Assembly (NCBI GenBank): GCA_964570625.1
Contig: CAZMYW010000002.1
Coordinates: 54,354-118,353, forward strand
Direction of reading: 5' to 3'
From: JBFLXB01 sp964570625
Lineage (GTDB): Bacteria; Nitrospirota; Nitrospiria; 2-01-FULL-66-17
Length of the DNA: 64,000 nucleotides
The first letter of the stretch is position 1, and each line of letters begins with the position of its first letter. The notes beneath the pieces are model-generated. The model had not been told where the DNA came from. It saw only the letters and a program-made list of their open reading frames with translations, and did not search any database. Of this stretch, positions 18,374-26,753 are shown piece by piece. A program made the translations under genes and the position numbers.

Positions 18374-18924
18374 CGCTTGCCTCGGGTGGGCGTGGGCACC
18401 TGGAGCAGCGCCATGTCCACGGCCTGCCGGGCGTAGTCCCGGCGGGTGAGGCGTCCGTTCGTCAACACCCCGATGGCACCTTCCGCGGCGCCCAAGTGCG
18501 CGTTGTTGCTCAGGCCCGCCTTGACGAACGCTTGGGTCACGTCTAAGCCTTCTTCGATGATGAACCGGGTCACCTCCACCGGGTATTCGAACGCCGAGGC
18601 CAGGCCCAGGTGCTCGCCCGTCCCGTCGAAGATCACACACGCGCACACGTTCATGTAGCCGCTCAGGGTGTGCGGAACCGCAAAAATCCCGTCTTCGATC
18701 CCCACGCTGAGGGCGCAGTCCGCAAACGCGGATCGAGCCCGGGTGATCGCGCCCCGCAGCGTTTCGTCCAGCGAAACGGGTTGCGCGCGGACGCCGGATG
18801 TCACCTCGCGACCCGCGACCTCGATCGTCCCGAATCGGCCCGACGCACTAAACGCTTGGCGTACCGCATCCAGTTTAACGGGGTTGGTCGATCCCACGGC
18901 GATGATCCGGTGCGAAGGCGTCAT
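18370..18924 (-). CDS. yjjX: Inosine/xanthosine triphosphatase (YjjX/NTPase)
   Basis: A 184-residue house-cleaning NTPase. It has the N-terminal GSTNPVKLDAVRQAF motif, SVGIEDGIF in the active site and the C-terminal LTNGRLTRRDY. It hydrolyses non-canonical ITP and XTP. It is coupled on both sides by 4-bp ATGA overlaps: with the SRPBCC gene upstream and the S9 peptidase downstream. Confidence 0.92.
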   Translation of the reverse strand: MTPSHRIIAVGSTNPVKLDAVRQAFSASGRFGTIEVAGREVTSGVRAQPVSLDETLRGAITRARSAFADCALSVGIEDGIFAVPHTLSGYMNVCACVIFDGTGEHLGLASAFEYPVEVTRFIIEEGLDVTQAFVKAGLSNNAHLGAAEGAIGVLTNGRLTRRDYARQAVDMALLQVPTPTRGKR

Positions 18925-19457
18925 GAGCCTATCTGGCCCGGTTGCGGCGCGACGGACTCGCCGAATTTCTTGCCGAGATCCAGAAGGTACTGATCAACGG
19001 TCGCGGTCTGGTCCATGAAAAATCTGGACATGACGCGAAACACGGGGTTGGGCACATCCCCGTGCTCAGTGATCGTGATGCGGCTTCCACCATCCACGGG
19101 AGCGATTTCATGCACCCAGCGACCGCCAAACGGCAGATCCGGATCAGCAATCTCCCGCACCAACCGCGCGGGCGCGACCGATTCCACCGTAGCGAGGGTC
19201 AACGTGTCGCCGCCCTGGTAGTGTTCGCGCCAGACGGGGAGGCCTTGATGGGCCGGGAGTTGTTCGATGCGTGTCACGTTGGGGCGCCAAGACGGAACAG
19301 CGTCAAAGTCCGTGATCACCTGCCAGATCGCGTCCGGCGGTTGGTGCAACGTCATCGTTCGCGCAACCACATGACCACGGGGCAAGAACAGCCCCACCAC
19401 GGGCACGGCCAACATGAACGACATCACAATCAAAACGACGATCAGAACACGTTTCAT
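18921..19457 (-). CDS. SRPBCC-family (polyketide cyclase/dehydrase-like) membrane-anchored protein
   Basis: A 178-residue protein with an N-terminal membrane helix (about 4-24) and a START/SRPBCC ligand-binding domain (IWQVITDFDAVPSWRPNVTRIE). The family binds hydrophobic ligands in a helix-grip cavity; no substrate is evident. It overlaps yjjX by 4 bp and lies 40 bp after the RidA-family gene. Confidence 0.78.
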   Translation of the reverse strand: MKRVLIVVLIVMSFMLAVPVVGLFLPRGHVVARTMTLHQPPDAIWQVITDFDAVPSWRPNVTRIEQLPAHQGLPVWREHYQGGDTLTLATVESVAPARLVREIADPDLPFGGRWVHEIAPVDGGSRITITEHGDVPNPVFRVMSRFFMDQTATVDQYLLDLGKKFGESVAPQPGQIGS

Positions 19458-19497
19458 GTCTCGATATGCTAGGGATTGACAAAAGGCCTGTCACCTG

Positions 19498-19989
19498 TCA
19501 ATCGGGTTTCTCCCGGAGGTCATTCGCGAGGCTAAGGTGATCGATACATGAACAGGGTGGGCGCCTGCCTCCCCGGACGCGTTTAGGAGGCCGAGCAGAT
19601 GGTTCATTCCGCCGCCACTGCATCCGCGCCGCGATCTCCACCAGCATCTCGGGGGCGATGAGCCGGCTGACTTCGACCATGGTGGTGGCGGGGCGGATGG
19701 TGGTGAAGACTTCGCCGTGGGCTTTGCCGATCTGCTCCCAGGCGGTGATGTCGGTGGTGAAGATCCGCGTGCGCACCACATGCTCCAGTCGCGCACCCGC
19801 ACGTTCCAGTGCTGATTGGATGTTGGCGAGGGCTTGTCTGGTTTGGGCGTAGGCGTCGCCGGCTACTTTGCCGTCGGGTCCGGTGGCGGTGGTGCCGGAT
19901 ACGAAAATCTGTGCGCCGACTTTCACGGCCCGGGAGTATCCGATGATCGGTTCCCACTTGCTGCCCGTGGAAATATTTTGGCGACTCAT
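19498..19989 (-). CDS. RidA-family protein, probable C-terminal frameshift
   Basis: A RidA/YjgF-fold protein starting MSRQNISTGSKWEPIIGYSR behind an AAGGAGG site. The family deaminates reactive enamine/imine intermediates; the Arg of the active site is in VVRTRIFTTD. After MLVEI the reading frame runs into a 47-residue low-complexity tail. In the neighbouring frame the sequence reads ADAVAAE then TGA at 19604, which is how family members normally end. A one-base deletion (or two-base insertion) near 19626-19636, real or a sequencing error, is therefore inferred. The intact product would end at 19604. It is the first gene of the five-gene minus-strand operon. Confidence 0.8.
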   Translation of the reverse strand: MSRQNISTGSKWEPIIGYSRAVKVGAQIFVSGTTATGPDGKVAGDAYAQTRQALANIQSALERAGARLEHVVRTRIFTTDITAWEQIGKAHGEVFTTIRPATTMVEVSRLIAPEMLVEIAARMQWRRNEPSARPPKRVRGGRRPPCSCIDHLSLANDLREKPD

Positions 19990-20130
19990 CCATGCCTCCT
20001 TGTTCGTGAAGCGGCAGTATGCCATAGCCTGCGTCTGGTTGTCGCGCCTGTGCGCGATGCGGTGGTACCGAGTGGCCCCGGGATTCTGCTAAGATAACGC
20101 GTCTCATCTGCTCACGAAAGGACCCCGACC

Positions 20131-21603
20131 ATGCCGTCTGAACCACTGGTGATCGCCTACGGAGCGCAACCCCTAACATTGCTGCCGCACATGGCCAATC
20201 GTCACGGCCTGGTCTCCGGGGCGACCGGCACGGGCAAAACCGTCACGTTGCGCGTGATGGCGGAGCAGTTCTCACGCATCGGCGTGCCGGTGGTCATGGC
20301 GGATGTGAAAGGGGATCTCTCGGGACTCGCCCAGTCTGGTGGCGAACATCCGAAGATCACCGAACGCGTGCAGAGGCTTCGCCTGACGGATTTCGCGTTT
20401 GTCGCGTCTCCGGTGACGTTCTGGGACGTGTTCGGGGAGCAGGGGCATCCCCTGCGTGCCACGGTGTCGGACATGGGGCCGTTGTTGTTGGGGAGGCTGC
20501 TGAATCTGAACGACACGCAGGGCGGCGTGTTGTCCGCGGTGTTCAGCATGGCGGACGAACAAGGGCTGTTGCTGCTGGACATGAAGGATTTGCGCGCCTT
20601 GTTGCACTACACGGCGGACAATGCCAAGACGCTCAAGGCGCGCTACGGCAATGTCACGAGCGCGAGCGTGGGGGCGATCCAGCGAGGGCTGTTGGCGTTG
20701 GAGGAACAGGGGGGCGATCGCTTCTTCGGGGAGCCCGCGTTGGATTTGAACGATCTGATGCGCACGCAAGCGGATGGTCGCGGCACGGTGAACATCCTGG
20801 CAGCGGACAAATTGTTCCAGGCTCCCACCTTGTACGCCACGCTCTTGTTGTGGCTGCTCGCCGAGTTGTTCGAGAATTTGCCTGAAGTCGGCGACGCGGA
20901 GAAACCGAAGTTGGTGTTTTTCTTCGATGAGGCTCACCTGCTGTTTGCGGATGCGCCCAAGGCGCTGCAGGACAAGATCGAGCAGGTGGTGCGACTCATT
21001 CGCTCCAAGGGAGTCGGGGTCTACTTTGTCACGCAAACGCCGCTGGACATTCCCGACGCGGTGTTGGGCCAACTCGGCAACCGGGTGCAACACGCGTTGC
21101 GCGCGTTTACCCCGCGCGACCAGAAAGCCGTGAAAGCCGCGGCGCAGACCTTTCGCAGCAATCCGAGTGTAAACGTGGAATCTGCGATCACCGAGCTGGG
21201 CGTGGGTGAGGCGCTGGTCTCGTTCCTCGACGAACAGGGCCGTCCCACCATGGTGGAGCGCGCGCTCATTCGACCGCCCGCCAGTTGCTTGCCCCCGCTC
21301 ACACCCGCGGAGCGTCAGGAGGTGATCCGATCATCAGTGGTTTTTGGGCGATACGAACAGACAATCGACCGTGAGTCAGCGTACGAGCGGCTGGCTGCGC
21401 GCGTGGGTGACGCAGGAGTGCCGGGGCCACTGCACGAGTCGGGTTCGGTGAAGCGGCCGGTTCCCGCGCCCCGCGGCCGGCCGCGCCAAGGCGTGGTCGA
21501 AGCCGTGGCGATGAGCGCGGCGCGAGCGATCGGGAGTCAGGTCGGTCGGGAACTGATCCGCGGTGTGTTGGGTTCGCTGCTCGGCGGCGGGAGAAAGCGG
21601 TAA
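20131..21603 (+). CDS. HerA-like DNA translocase (DUF853 family ATPase)
   Basis: A 490-residue P-loop ATPase. Walker A is GATGTGKT (30-37), Walker B is FFFDEAHLLF (about 263-272), and an Arg-finger segment RSKGVGVYFVTQTP follows. It belongs to the HerA C-terminal/DUF853 group, related to FtsK/HerA hexameric translocases; its precise role is not established. The tail is Pro/Arg-rich and ends in a Gly-rich segment. GAAAGGA precedes the ATG, and TAAGAT near 20089 is a possible -10. It converges with the esterase gene, 4 bp apart. Confidence 0.88.
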   Translation: MPSEPLVIAYGAQPLTLLPHMANRHGLVSGATGTGKTVTLRVMAEQFSRIGVPVVMADVKGDLSGLAQSGGEHPKITERVQRLRLTDFAFVASPVTFWDVFGEQGHPLRATVSDMGPLLLGRLLNLNDTQGGVLSAVFSMADEQGLLLLDMKDLRALLHYTADNAKTLKARYGNVTSASVGAIQRGLLALEEQGGDRFFGEPALDLNDLMRTQADGRGTVNILAADKLFQAPTLYATLLLWLLAELFENLPEVGDAEKPKLVFFFDEAHLLFADAPKALQDKIEQVVRLIRSKGVGVYFVTQTPLDIPDAVLGQLGNRVQHALRAFTPRDQKAVKAAAQTFRSNPSVNVESAITELGVGEALVSFLDEQGRPTMVERALIRPPASCLPPLTPAERQEVIRSSVVFGRYEQTIDRESAYERLAARVGDAGVPGPLHESGSVKRPVPAPRGRPRQGVVEAVAMSAARAIGSQVGRELIRGVLGSLLGGGRKR

Positions 21604-21607
21604 CCGC

Positions 21608-22921
21608 TTATTCGGGCACCGTGACGCCGATCTCAGCGAGCACCAATCGTTCAGGGTCCGGGGTGACGCGGGCCTCGCGCAGCAGGATGGCAGCCCCGGG
21701 ATTGACTCGGCCGTCAAAGCTGATGGCCCCATTGGTCAACACCAACACTGGCTTGTCGAAGTCCACCAACTCGCGGTTGAGCAACAGCGTATAACGGGCC
21801 ACGCGTTCGGTTCGGACCGCGATGGTGTTGCCGTCGAGGCGCGCCTCCAGTCGGGCCCATGCTCCGTCCTGCAGGCTTCGGCTTTCGTCTTTGTCGGTTT
21901 CGGATGCTCGAAACGACGCCGCGCCGCGGCTCTCGTCGATCCTGACCCAGTACAGCCGCCCGGTGTGGTCGCGATCGCGCACGACCGTGAGTTTGTGGGG
22001 CGTCGGCAGACGATGGCGGACCGAGAGCCAGTCCACCAGGTTCGGCAACTCCTCCCGCGGGAAGAAATGCCCACCGGCCATCGGATGTTCCTGCTTGTGT
22101 TCGCGGTACACGACCTGGAACCCGTTCGCCTCGAGGTGGGACACGAGATCGCGGCTGTACTGCACCGGCATGACCTGATCGCGGGCGCCGTGAATAATGT
22201 AAAACCGCGTGGCGCGCGCGTTCTCCAGGAGGGGATACAGCGCCCGGGGCAACGCCGAAGCCATCGGCACGAGCGCGGCGAATCGGTCCGCGTGGTTGAG
22301 GCCGATCAGAAACGTCCCGGTCCCGCCGTTGGACATCCCGGTCAGAAAGATCCGATCGGGATCGATCCAGTACGTGCGGGAGACCTCAGACACCACGGCC
22401 ATGACCAGGTCCTCGGCGTCTTTGCTCCACCACGCCGCGTTGTTGATGGTGGGGCACGCGAGCAGAAACCCTTCCTTGAGCCGCGGCTGCCAACGGTCCA
22501 GATACGTTTCGCCCCCGAACCCGGCTCCGTGAAGACAGACCACCAGCGGGTACACATGCTGGCTTTGGTAAGACTCCGGAACATACAACGCGTAGTGGTA
22601 CGTCTTGGAACCCACCTGGATCCGCTGGCCTGGCAGCTTACCGACGGGCGGGTGGCCCGAAGGCTTTGCTGCCAGCACGTGCCGCAAGGCGGCTTCGACC
22701 TCATCAAGCGGGTGGGTCGACACCGTGGGCAGGAGCTGTTCGGCGGTGGCGTCGCTCGCGGCCAGATAGGCCTGCACCTCGGCGAGCGTGTCACCATGGA
22801 CATGGGCTGACAAGCGAGCCCCCTGGCAAGCCGAGAATGCGATCGCAGCCGTGCCAGCGACGAGAATGACCCACGTGGGAAGCCACCGCAGGGACGAGCG
22901 GCGCATGAGGCTACGGTACAT
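21608..22921 (-). CDS. Exported alpha/beta-hydrolase (esterase/PHB-depolymerase-like)
   Basis: A 437-residue protein with an N-terminal hydrophobic segment ending at FSAC, possibly a lipoprotein. An alpha/beta hydrolase core has oxyanion loop VCLHGAGFGG and nucleophile elbow GMSNGG (about 195). The Asp is in IIHGARDQVMP and a late His in AGGHFF. It is related to LpqC/feruloyl-esterase-type hydrolases. About 140 C-terminal residues form an extra beta-rich domain. The substrate is unknown. An internal ATG at 22903 is an alternative start. Confidence 0.8.
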   Translation of the reverse strand: MYRSLMRRSSLRWLPTWVILVAGTAAIAFSACQGARLSAHVHGDTLAEVQAYLAASDATAEQLLPTVSTHPLDEVEAALRHVLAAKPSGHPPVGKLPGQRIQVGSKTYHYALYVPESYQSQHVYPLVVCLHGAGFGGETYLDRWQPRLKEGFLLACPTINNAAWWSKDAEDLVMAVVSEVSRTYWIDPDRIFLTGMSNGGTGTFLIGLNHADRFAALVPMASALPRALYPLLENARATRFYIIHGARDQVMPVQYSRDLVSHLEANGFQVVYREHKQEHPMAGGHFFPREELPNLVDWLSVRHRLPTPHKLTVVRDRDHTGRLYWVRIDESRGAASFRASETDKDESRSLQDGAWARLEARLDGNTIAVRTERVARYTLLLNRELVDFDKPVLVLTNGAISFDGRVNPGAAILLREARVTPDPERLVLAEIGVTVPE

Positions 22922-23017
22922 GGACCGTTAATACAATGTAAAGCCTGTTCGGAAAACAGTGGTAACGGCCCGGAGTTTTCCTCTACACTGCAGGCACTCG
23001 TTGGTCCGAGGGTCGCC

Positions 23018-23377
23018 ATGAACTCCCGAGACGCTGTCCCCGCTCCTGCAGCATGGCAAATTCCGGTTGGCGTCGCCATCTTCACGGTGACGGGCGTGCT
23101 GGTGGGCCTCTACCTTCATCATTGGGCCACTGCCGTCGGTGGAGGGGTGTTCGGCGCGCTGATCGGACTGGGCCTCGGCAAGCTCGGCGCTCACCGGTTC
23201 TTCATCAGCGTGGCGGTCGGCACGCTGCTCGGCGCGTTTGTGGGCTGGCGGGCCGGGGGCGCCGCGGTAGTGCCATTAATGGCCGGAACAGGCAGCGCCG
23301 TGGGCGGATTCGTGGGCATCACCATCGAAATGTTGACCGGCAGTCACCGCCATGAACGCGAGAAACGCGCACCATGA
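23018..23377 (+). CDS. Small integral membrane protein
   Basis: A 119-residue protein of unknown function with three to four Gly/Ala-rich hydrophobic helices (about 15-110) and a basic C-terminal tail. It overlaps the next small membrane protein by 4 bp (ATGA), so the two are translationally coupled and may form a complex. Confidence 0.65.
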   Translation: MNSRDAVPAPAAWQIPVGVAIFTVTGVLVGLYLHHWATAVGGGVFGALIGLGLGKLGAHRFFISVAVGTLLGAFVGWRAGGAAVVPLMAGTGSAVGGFVGITIEMLTGSHRHEREKRAP

Positions 23378-23577
23378 CGGCCGGACGCGTGGCGCGGCTG
23401 ATGGGACGGGTGTTCTTCGTCACCGGTTTTATCGTGGCGATCGTCGGTCTCACCCGACACGACCGCTTTCTCACCAACGCCAGCCTGGCGTTGCTCGCGA
23501 CGGGTATTGCCGCCACGGGCTTCGCGCTGTACCGTCACGCGAGAGACTTGCGCTCAGCCCCGCCGTCCCAAGACTAG
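23374..23577 (+). CDS. Small two-helix membrane protein
   Basis: A 67-residue protein with two predicted transmembrane helices (about 11-27 and 34-53) and a basic tail. Its function is unknown. It is coupled to the upstream membrane protein through an ATGA overlap, and its stop overlaps the stop of the convergent diguanylate cyclase gene. Confidence 0.6.
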   Translation: MTAGRVARLMGRVFFVTGFIVAIVGLTRHDRFLTNASLALLATGIAATGFALYRHARDLRSAPPSQD

Positions 23578-25565
23578 GCGGGCGAGTAGAGTTGGAAGTT
23601 GTTACGCCCACGCGCCTTGGCCTGATACAGCGCGGTATCCGCCTGTTTCAGGAGCGTTTGAGCGTCGGTTCCGTCGACTGGATAACACGCGATGCCGATG
23701 CTGAATGTGACCAGCGTCTGGTGTCCGTTCAAGTTGAAGGGCTGCACCATGGCAGTTAAGATTTTCTGCGCGACCAAGGCCACGTCATCGGTCTGCGCCA
23801 TATCGATCAACACGATCGTGAATTCGTCGCCACCCTGACGGGCGACGGTGTCGCCTTCTCTGACCGCGGCGGTCAACCGGGTCGCGACGGTTTGGATCAG
23901 CAGGTCTCCCGCGTCGTGCCCCAAGGTGTCGTTGATGGCCTTAAAGCGGTCCAGGTCCAGAAACATCACCGCGACCAGGCGTTGGTTCCACGCCGAGCGA
24001 GCGAGCGCTTGGTCGAGGCGGTCCGCGAACAACGTGCGGTTCGGGAGCCCGGTCAAGGCGTCGTGGGTGGCCAGGTAGGCGAGCCGTTCCGCCGTGCGCT
24101 TGCGGTCGGTCACGTCGCGCATGATGCCCGTGTAATACCGCTGTTCGTCTTGCGTCCAGGTGGAGAGAGAGAGTTCCAGTGAAAATTCGTTGCCGTCCTT
24201 TCGGCGCCCCACCAGCTCCACCGACTGGCCGAGCACGCTGCGATCGCCGCTCTCGGCGACCCACTTGAGTGTCTTGTCGTGCGCCGCCCGCGATCGGTCG
24301 GCGATCAACTCGGTGAAGGGTCTTCCCAAGACCTCGGCTTCGCTGTAGCCAAAGACGTGGGCGGCCGATCGATTCCATACGACAATGGTGCCTTGGCCGT
24401 CGGTCGACACGATGGCGTCGTTTGCGTGGTCGGTCACTGCCCGGAATTGGGCCTGGGTCTTGCGCAGCGCGTCGGTCATCCGTTCGGCCAACGCCAACGC
24501 CCGCTCGCGCGTGGTGGTCAGCGACCATGCGATTCCGAAGAGCAGCAAACTGACGACCAGGCCGCCGGCCAGCACGATCACCGATTCATGGTGAGAGACG
24601 GTGGCATCGAAACTCGGCCAGGTGCTGAACACGAACGTCCACATCCGCCCCCCGATTTCGGACGTGATGGTCTTTTCAAACGTGGGCCGATACGGCAATG
24701 AACTCCCGTCCAATTCATCCCCGTAGAGGAGCCGATCGCGCGCGACGGTCGCGCCGTCGAAGATTTCGAACCGGATTTCACGGGCGGTCCTGCCGAGCAC
24801 GCCGTTCATCAGATCGTTCATGCGAAACGCGCCGTAGCTGAATCCTCGCAGCGCAGCGCGGCGCTCCTCGATGGTCTCGCGGGGCACTCCGTTCCTGTAC
24901 ACCGGGACGTACAAGAGAAATCCGGCCTGGGAGTCGAGCTGGGACCGCTGATCGAGCCGAACCCGTCCCGACATCGCGGGCAGCCCGGTGTCTCTCGCCC
25001 GCTCCATCGCCTCCCGACGTACGGGTTCAGCGTACATGTCCGCACCGAACGCCCAGAGATTCATGTCCACGAACGGTTCGATATAGGTCGTCACCGCGTA
25101 CTCGTGTCGATCGCCTTCGGGGTCGATGCGGAACTCCGCGAAACCCTCTCTGCGGACCGCGGTTTCGTAGCGTTGTTTGTCTCGGTGACGCAGATACGAC
25201 GCGAACCCCACCCCCTGGATGCCCGGGAAGCGGTCCTCGATCTCCAGGCTGTTGACGAACGCGTGCCAGGTATGACGGTCAACCGACCTCGACGTGGCGA
25301 ACAGCCCCCTCCCGCCGATCAGAGTCTGTTCATAGTCTTGCATCCTATTGATGATGGCGGAACTCGCTTGTTGGGCCGTTTCATCGAACCGAGCGCGTGC
25401 TCGATCGGTCACGCCGTCACTGGTGACCAACCACGCGACTCCGGTGGCGACAACGGACAGAGCCATCACGATCCATGGGGTGCGCCCTGCGCGGAGTGAT
25501 TTCATGAGATCCGAAGGACTGGCGAGGTCGTCGCGCCAGCGCGAGGTAGCTGATTCGGTCCGCAT
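23574..25565 (-). CDS. CHASE-PAS-GGDEF diguanylate cyclase
   Basis: A 663-residue inner-membrane sensor. Transmembrane helices at about 31-49 and 335-356 flank a periplasmic CHASE domain (about 80-300). A PAS domain follows (about 375-490) and then a GGDEF domain (about 500-660). The active-site motif GGDEF is intact, and the inhibitory RxxD (REGD) lies five residues before it. It should make cyclic di-GMP in response to an external ligand, with product inhibition. No EAL domain is present. The start is uncertain; an ATG at 25505 is an alternative. Confidence 0.93.
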   Translation of the reverse strand: MRTESATSRWRDDLASPSDLMKSLRAGRTPWIVMALSVVATGVAWLVTSDGVTDRARARFDETAQQASSAIINRMQDYEQTLIGGRGLFATSRSVDRHTWHAFVNSLEIEDRFPGIQGVGFASYLRHRDKQRYETAVRREGFAEFRIDPEGDRHEYAVTTYIEPFVDMNLWAFGADMYAEPVRREAMERARDTGLPAMSGRVRLDQRSQLDSQAGFLLYVPVYRNGVPRETIEERRAALRGFSYGAFRMNDLMNGVLGRTAREIRFEIFDGATVARDRLLYGDELDGSSLPYRPTFEKTITSEIGGRMWTFVFSTWPSFDATVSHHESVIVLAGGLVVSLLLFGIAWSLTTTRERALALAERMTDALRKTQAQFRAVTDHANDAIVSTDGQGTIVVWNRSAAHVFGYSEAEVLGRPFTELIADRSRAAHDKTLKWVAESGDRSVLGQSVELVGRRKDGNEFSLELSLSTWTQDEQRYYTGIMRDVTDRKRTAERLAYLATHDALTGLPNRTLFADRLDQALARSAWNQRLVAVMFLDLDRFKAINDTLGHDAGDLLIQTVATRLTAAVREGDTVARQGGDEFTIVLIDMAQTDDVALVAQKILTAMVQPFNLNGHQTLVTFSIGIACYPVDGTDAQTLLKQADTALYQAKARGRNNFQLYSPA

Positions 25566-25674
25566 TAAGGGGTCGATCTCGAAGGCGACATCAGTATAGC
25601 TCTCGCTGCGCAGCCAGCAAGACCAAGGCGAGTCCGTTTCTCGGTGACATCACAGCACAAGCACCGAAGGGCGG

Positions 25675-26274
25675 TTAGGAACAGGAGGATGGCGAGCAGC
25701 CGGAGCATCCTCGACGTGGTTCAAAGTCCACCACACCTCCCCGGCGGTCCAATTCCAGATGGCAACAGGCGAGGAGCAGCGTTTTGAGCTGCTCGCGGCC
25801 GCGTTGCACGCGCGACTTCGCGCCCGAGAGAGAGAGGCTCAAGGTGTCGGCCAACTCGCGCTGGGTCAGGCCTTGGAGATCGGTCAAGGTGAGGGCCTGG
25901 CGATACGGTTCAGGGAGCCGGTCGATCATCGGCCGCACGCAGTCCGCGAGTTCGCTGAGCGCAGCCGGTGATTCGGCGGCGTCGGCCAGCTCGTCCGGCA
26001 GGTCCACAAACTCTGGCGCTGACCCACGGCTGCGGAAGTGGTCGATCAGGGTGCGGCGCGCGATCTGGAAGATCCACGCCGGCAGGCGCTCGGCATCGGC
26101 GAGCGCGCCGATGCCGGAGTGGATTTTCGCAAACACCATCTGGAGGAGATCGTCGGCGTCGGCATCGTTTTCCACGCGTCGACGGATAAACCGCTGCAAC
26201 GGCCCGGCGAACGCGGCCCAGATCGCGTCGATGGACGGGGCGTCACCGCCCGGGCTGGCGGATTCGTCCTTCAT
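25675..26274 (-). CDS. sigZ: ECF-type RNA polymerase sigma factor (SigZ-like)
   Basis: A 199-residue sigma factor. It has region 2 (DDLLQMVFAKIHSGI, WIFQIARRTLIDHFR) and region 4 (LPEPYRQALTLTDLQGLTQRELADTLSLSLSGAKSRVQRGREQL). The C-terminal extension CCHLELDRRGGVVDFEPR, followed by a Cys cluster (CSGC, SSC), is typical of SigZ-like factors and could bind metal. It overlaps the DUF5069 gene by 32 bp; no anti-sigma gene is visible. Confidence 0.88.
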   Translation of the reverse strand: MKDESASPGGDAPSIDAIWAAFAGPLQRFIRRRVENDADADDLLQMVFAKIHSGIGALADAERLPAWIFQIARRTLIDHFRSRGSAPEFVDLPDELADAAESPAALSELADCVRPMIDRLPEPYRQALTLTDLQGLTQRELADTLSLSLSGAKSRVQRGREQLKTLLLACCHLELDRRGGVVDFEPRRGCSGCSPSSCS

Positions 26275-26692
26275 CGAGGTCGATCAGGTCGAACAGGCTG
26301 AGGGCGGCGACATCAACACGCGCCGCCACTTCGGGATACATCTGGGCGCGGCGCCGCGCGCGCTCAGGGTCGGGCCGATACGCGTCGATCGCCGAAATCC
26401 AAGCGCGTGTTTCCGCGTCGGAGTGAGGGACGGCATGCCGGTCGACCCACGCCAGGACTGCGGCGTCGTCGGGGGCCGACAGGATCGCCGCGCGCAAGGC
26501 CTCGCGGTCCAGTCCTGTGAACGAGAGGAACCGGCCGTCGATCGTGGGGTCGTTTCCGAGCAACTGCGGGAGGTAGTCCGGAGGCAACTCGCCGCGCGCG
26601 TGCAGGCGGACCTTGTCGATCAGCCGCGGAAGGATCGGATACCGGCCGAGCGTGTCGCGCGGCGAGCGGAGAGGCGGTGGGAGTGGGTTCAT
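26243..26692 (-). CDS. DUF5069 family protein
   Basis: A 149-residue cytoplasmic protein with the family pattern LRSPRDTLGRYPILPRLIDKVR near the N terminus, a DGRFLSFTGLD segment and a WISAIDAYRPDPERA region. Its function is unknown. The start at 26692 fits the usual family N terminus, although an ATG at 26725 is also possible and neither has a strong ribosome site. It lies upstream of and overlaps the SigZ-like gene, so the two are probably co-expressed. A second, shorter family member is at 55972. Confidence 0.75.
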   Translation of the reverse strand: MNPLPPPLRSPRDTLGRYPILPRLIDKVRLHARGELPPDYLPQLLGNDPTIDGRFLSFTGLDREALRAAILSAPDDAAVLAWVDRHAVPHSDAETRAWISAIDAYRPDPERARRRAQMYPEVAARVDVAALSLFDLIDLDEGRIRQPGR

Positions 26693-26753
26693 ACCGAGAT
26701 CGTGTCGTCCATGTGGATGCATCATAGGTCTCTCGGATCTATTGAGCGACGGG

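Noticed and set aside
18374..18646. N-terminal extension of the S9 peptidase frame
   Set aside because: Lies over yjjX; the ATGA overlap at 18370-18373 gives a normal peptidase start.
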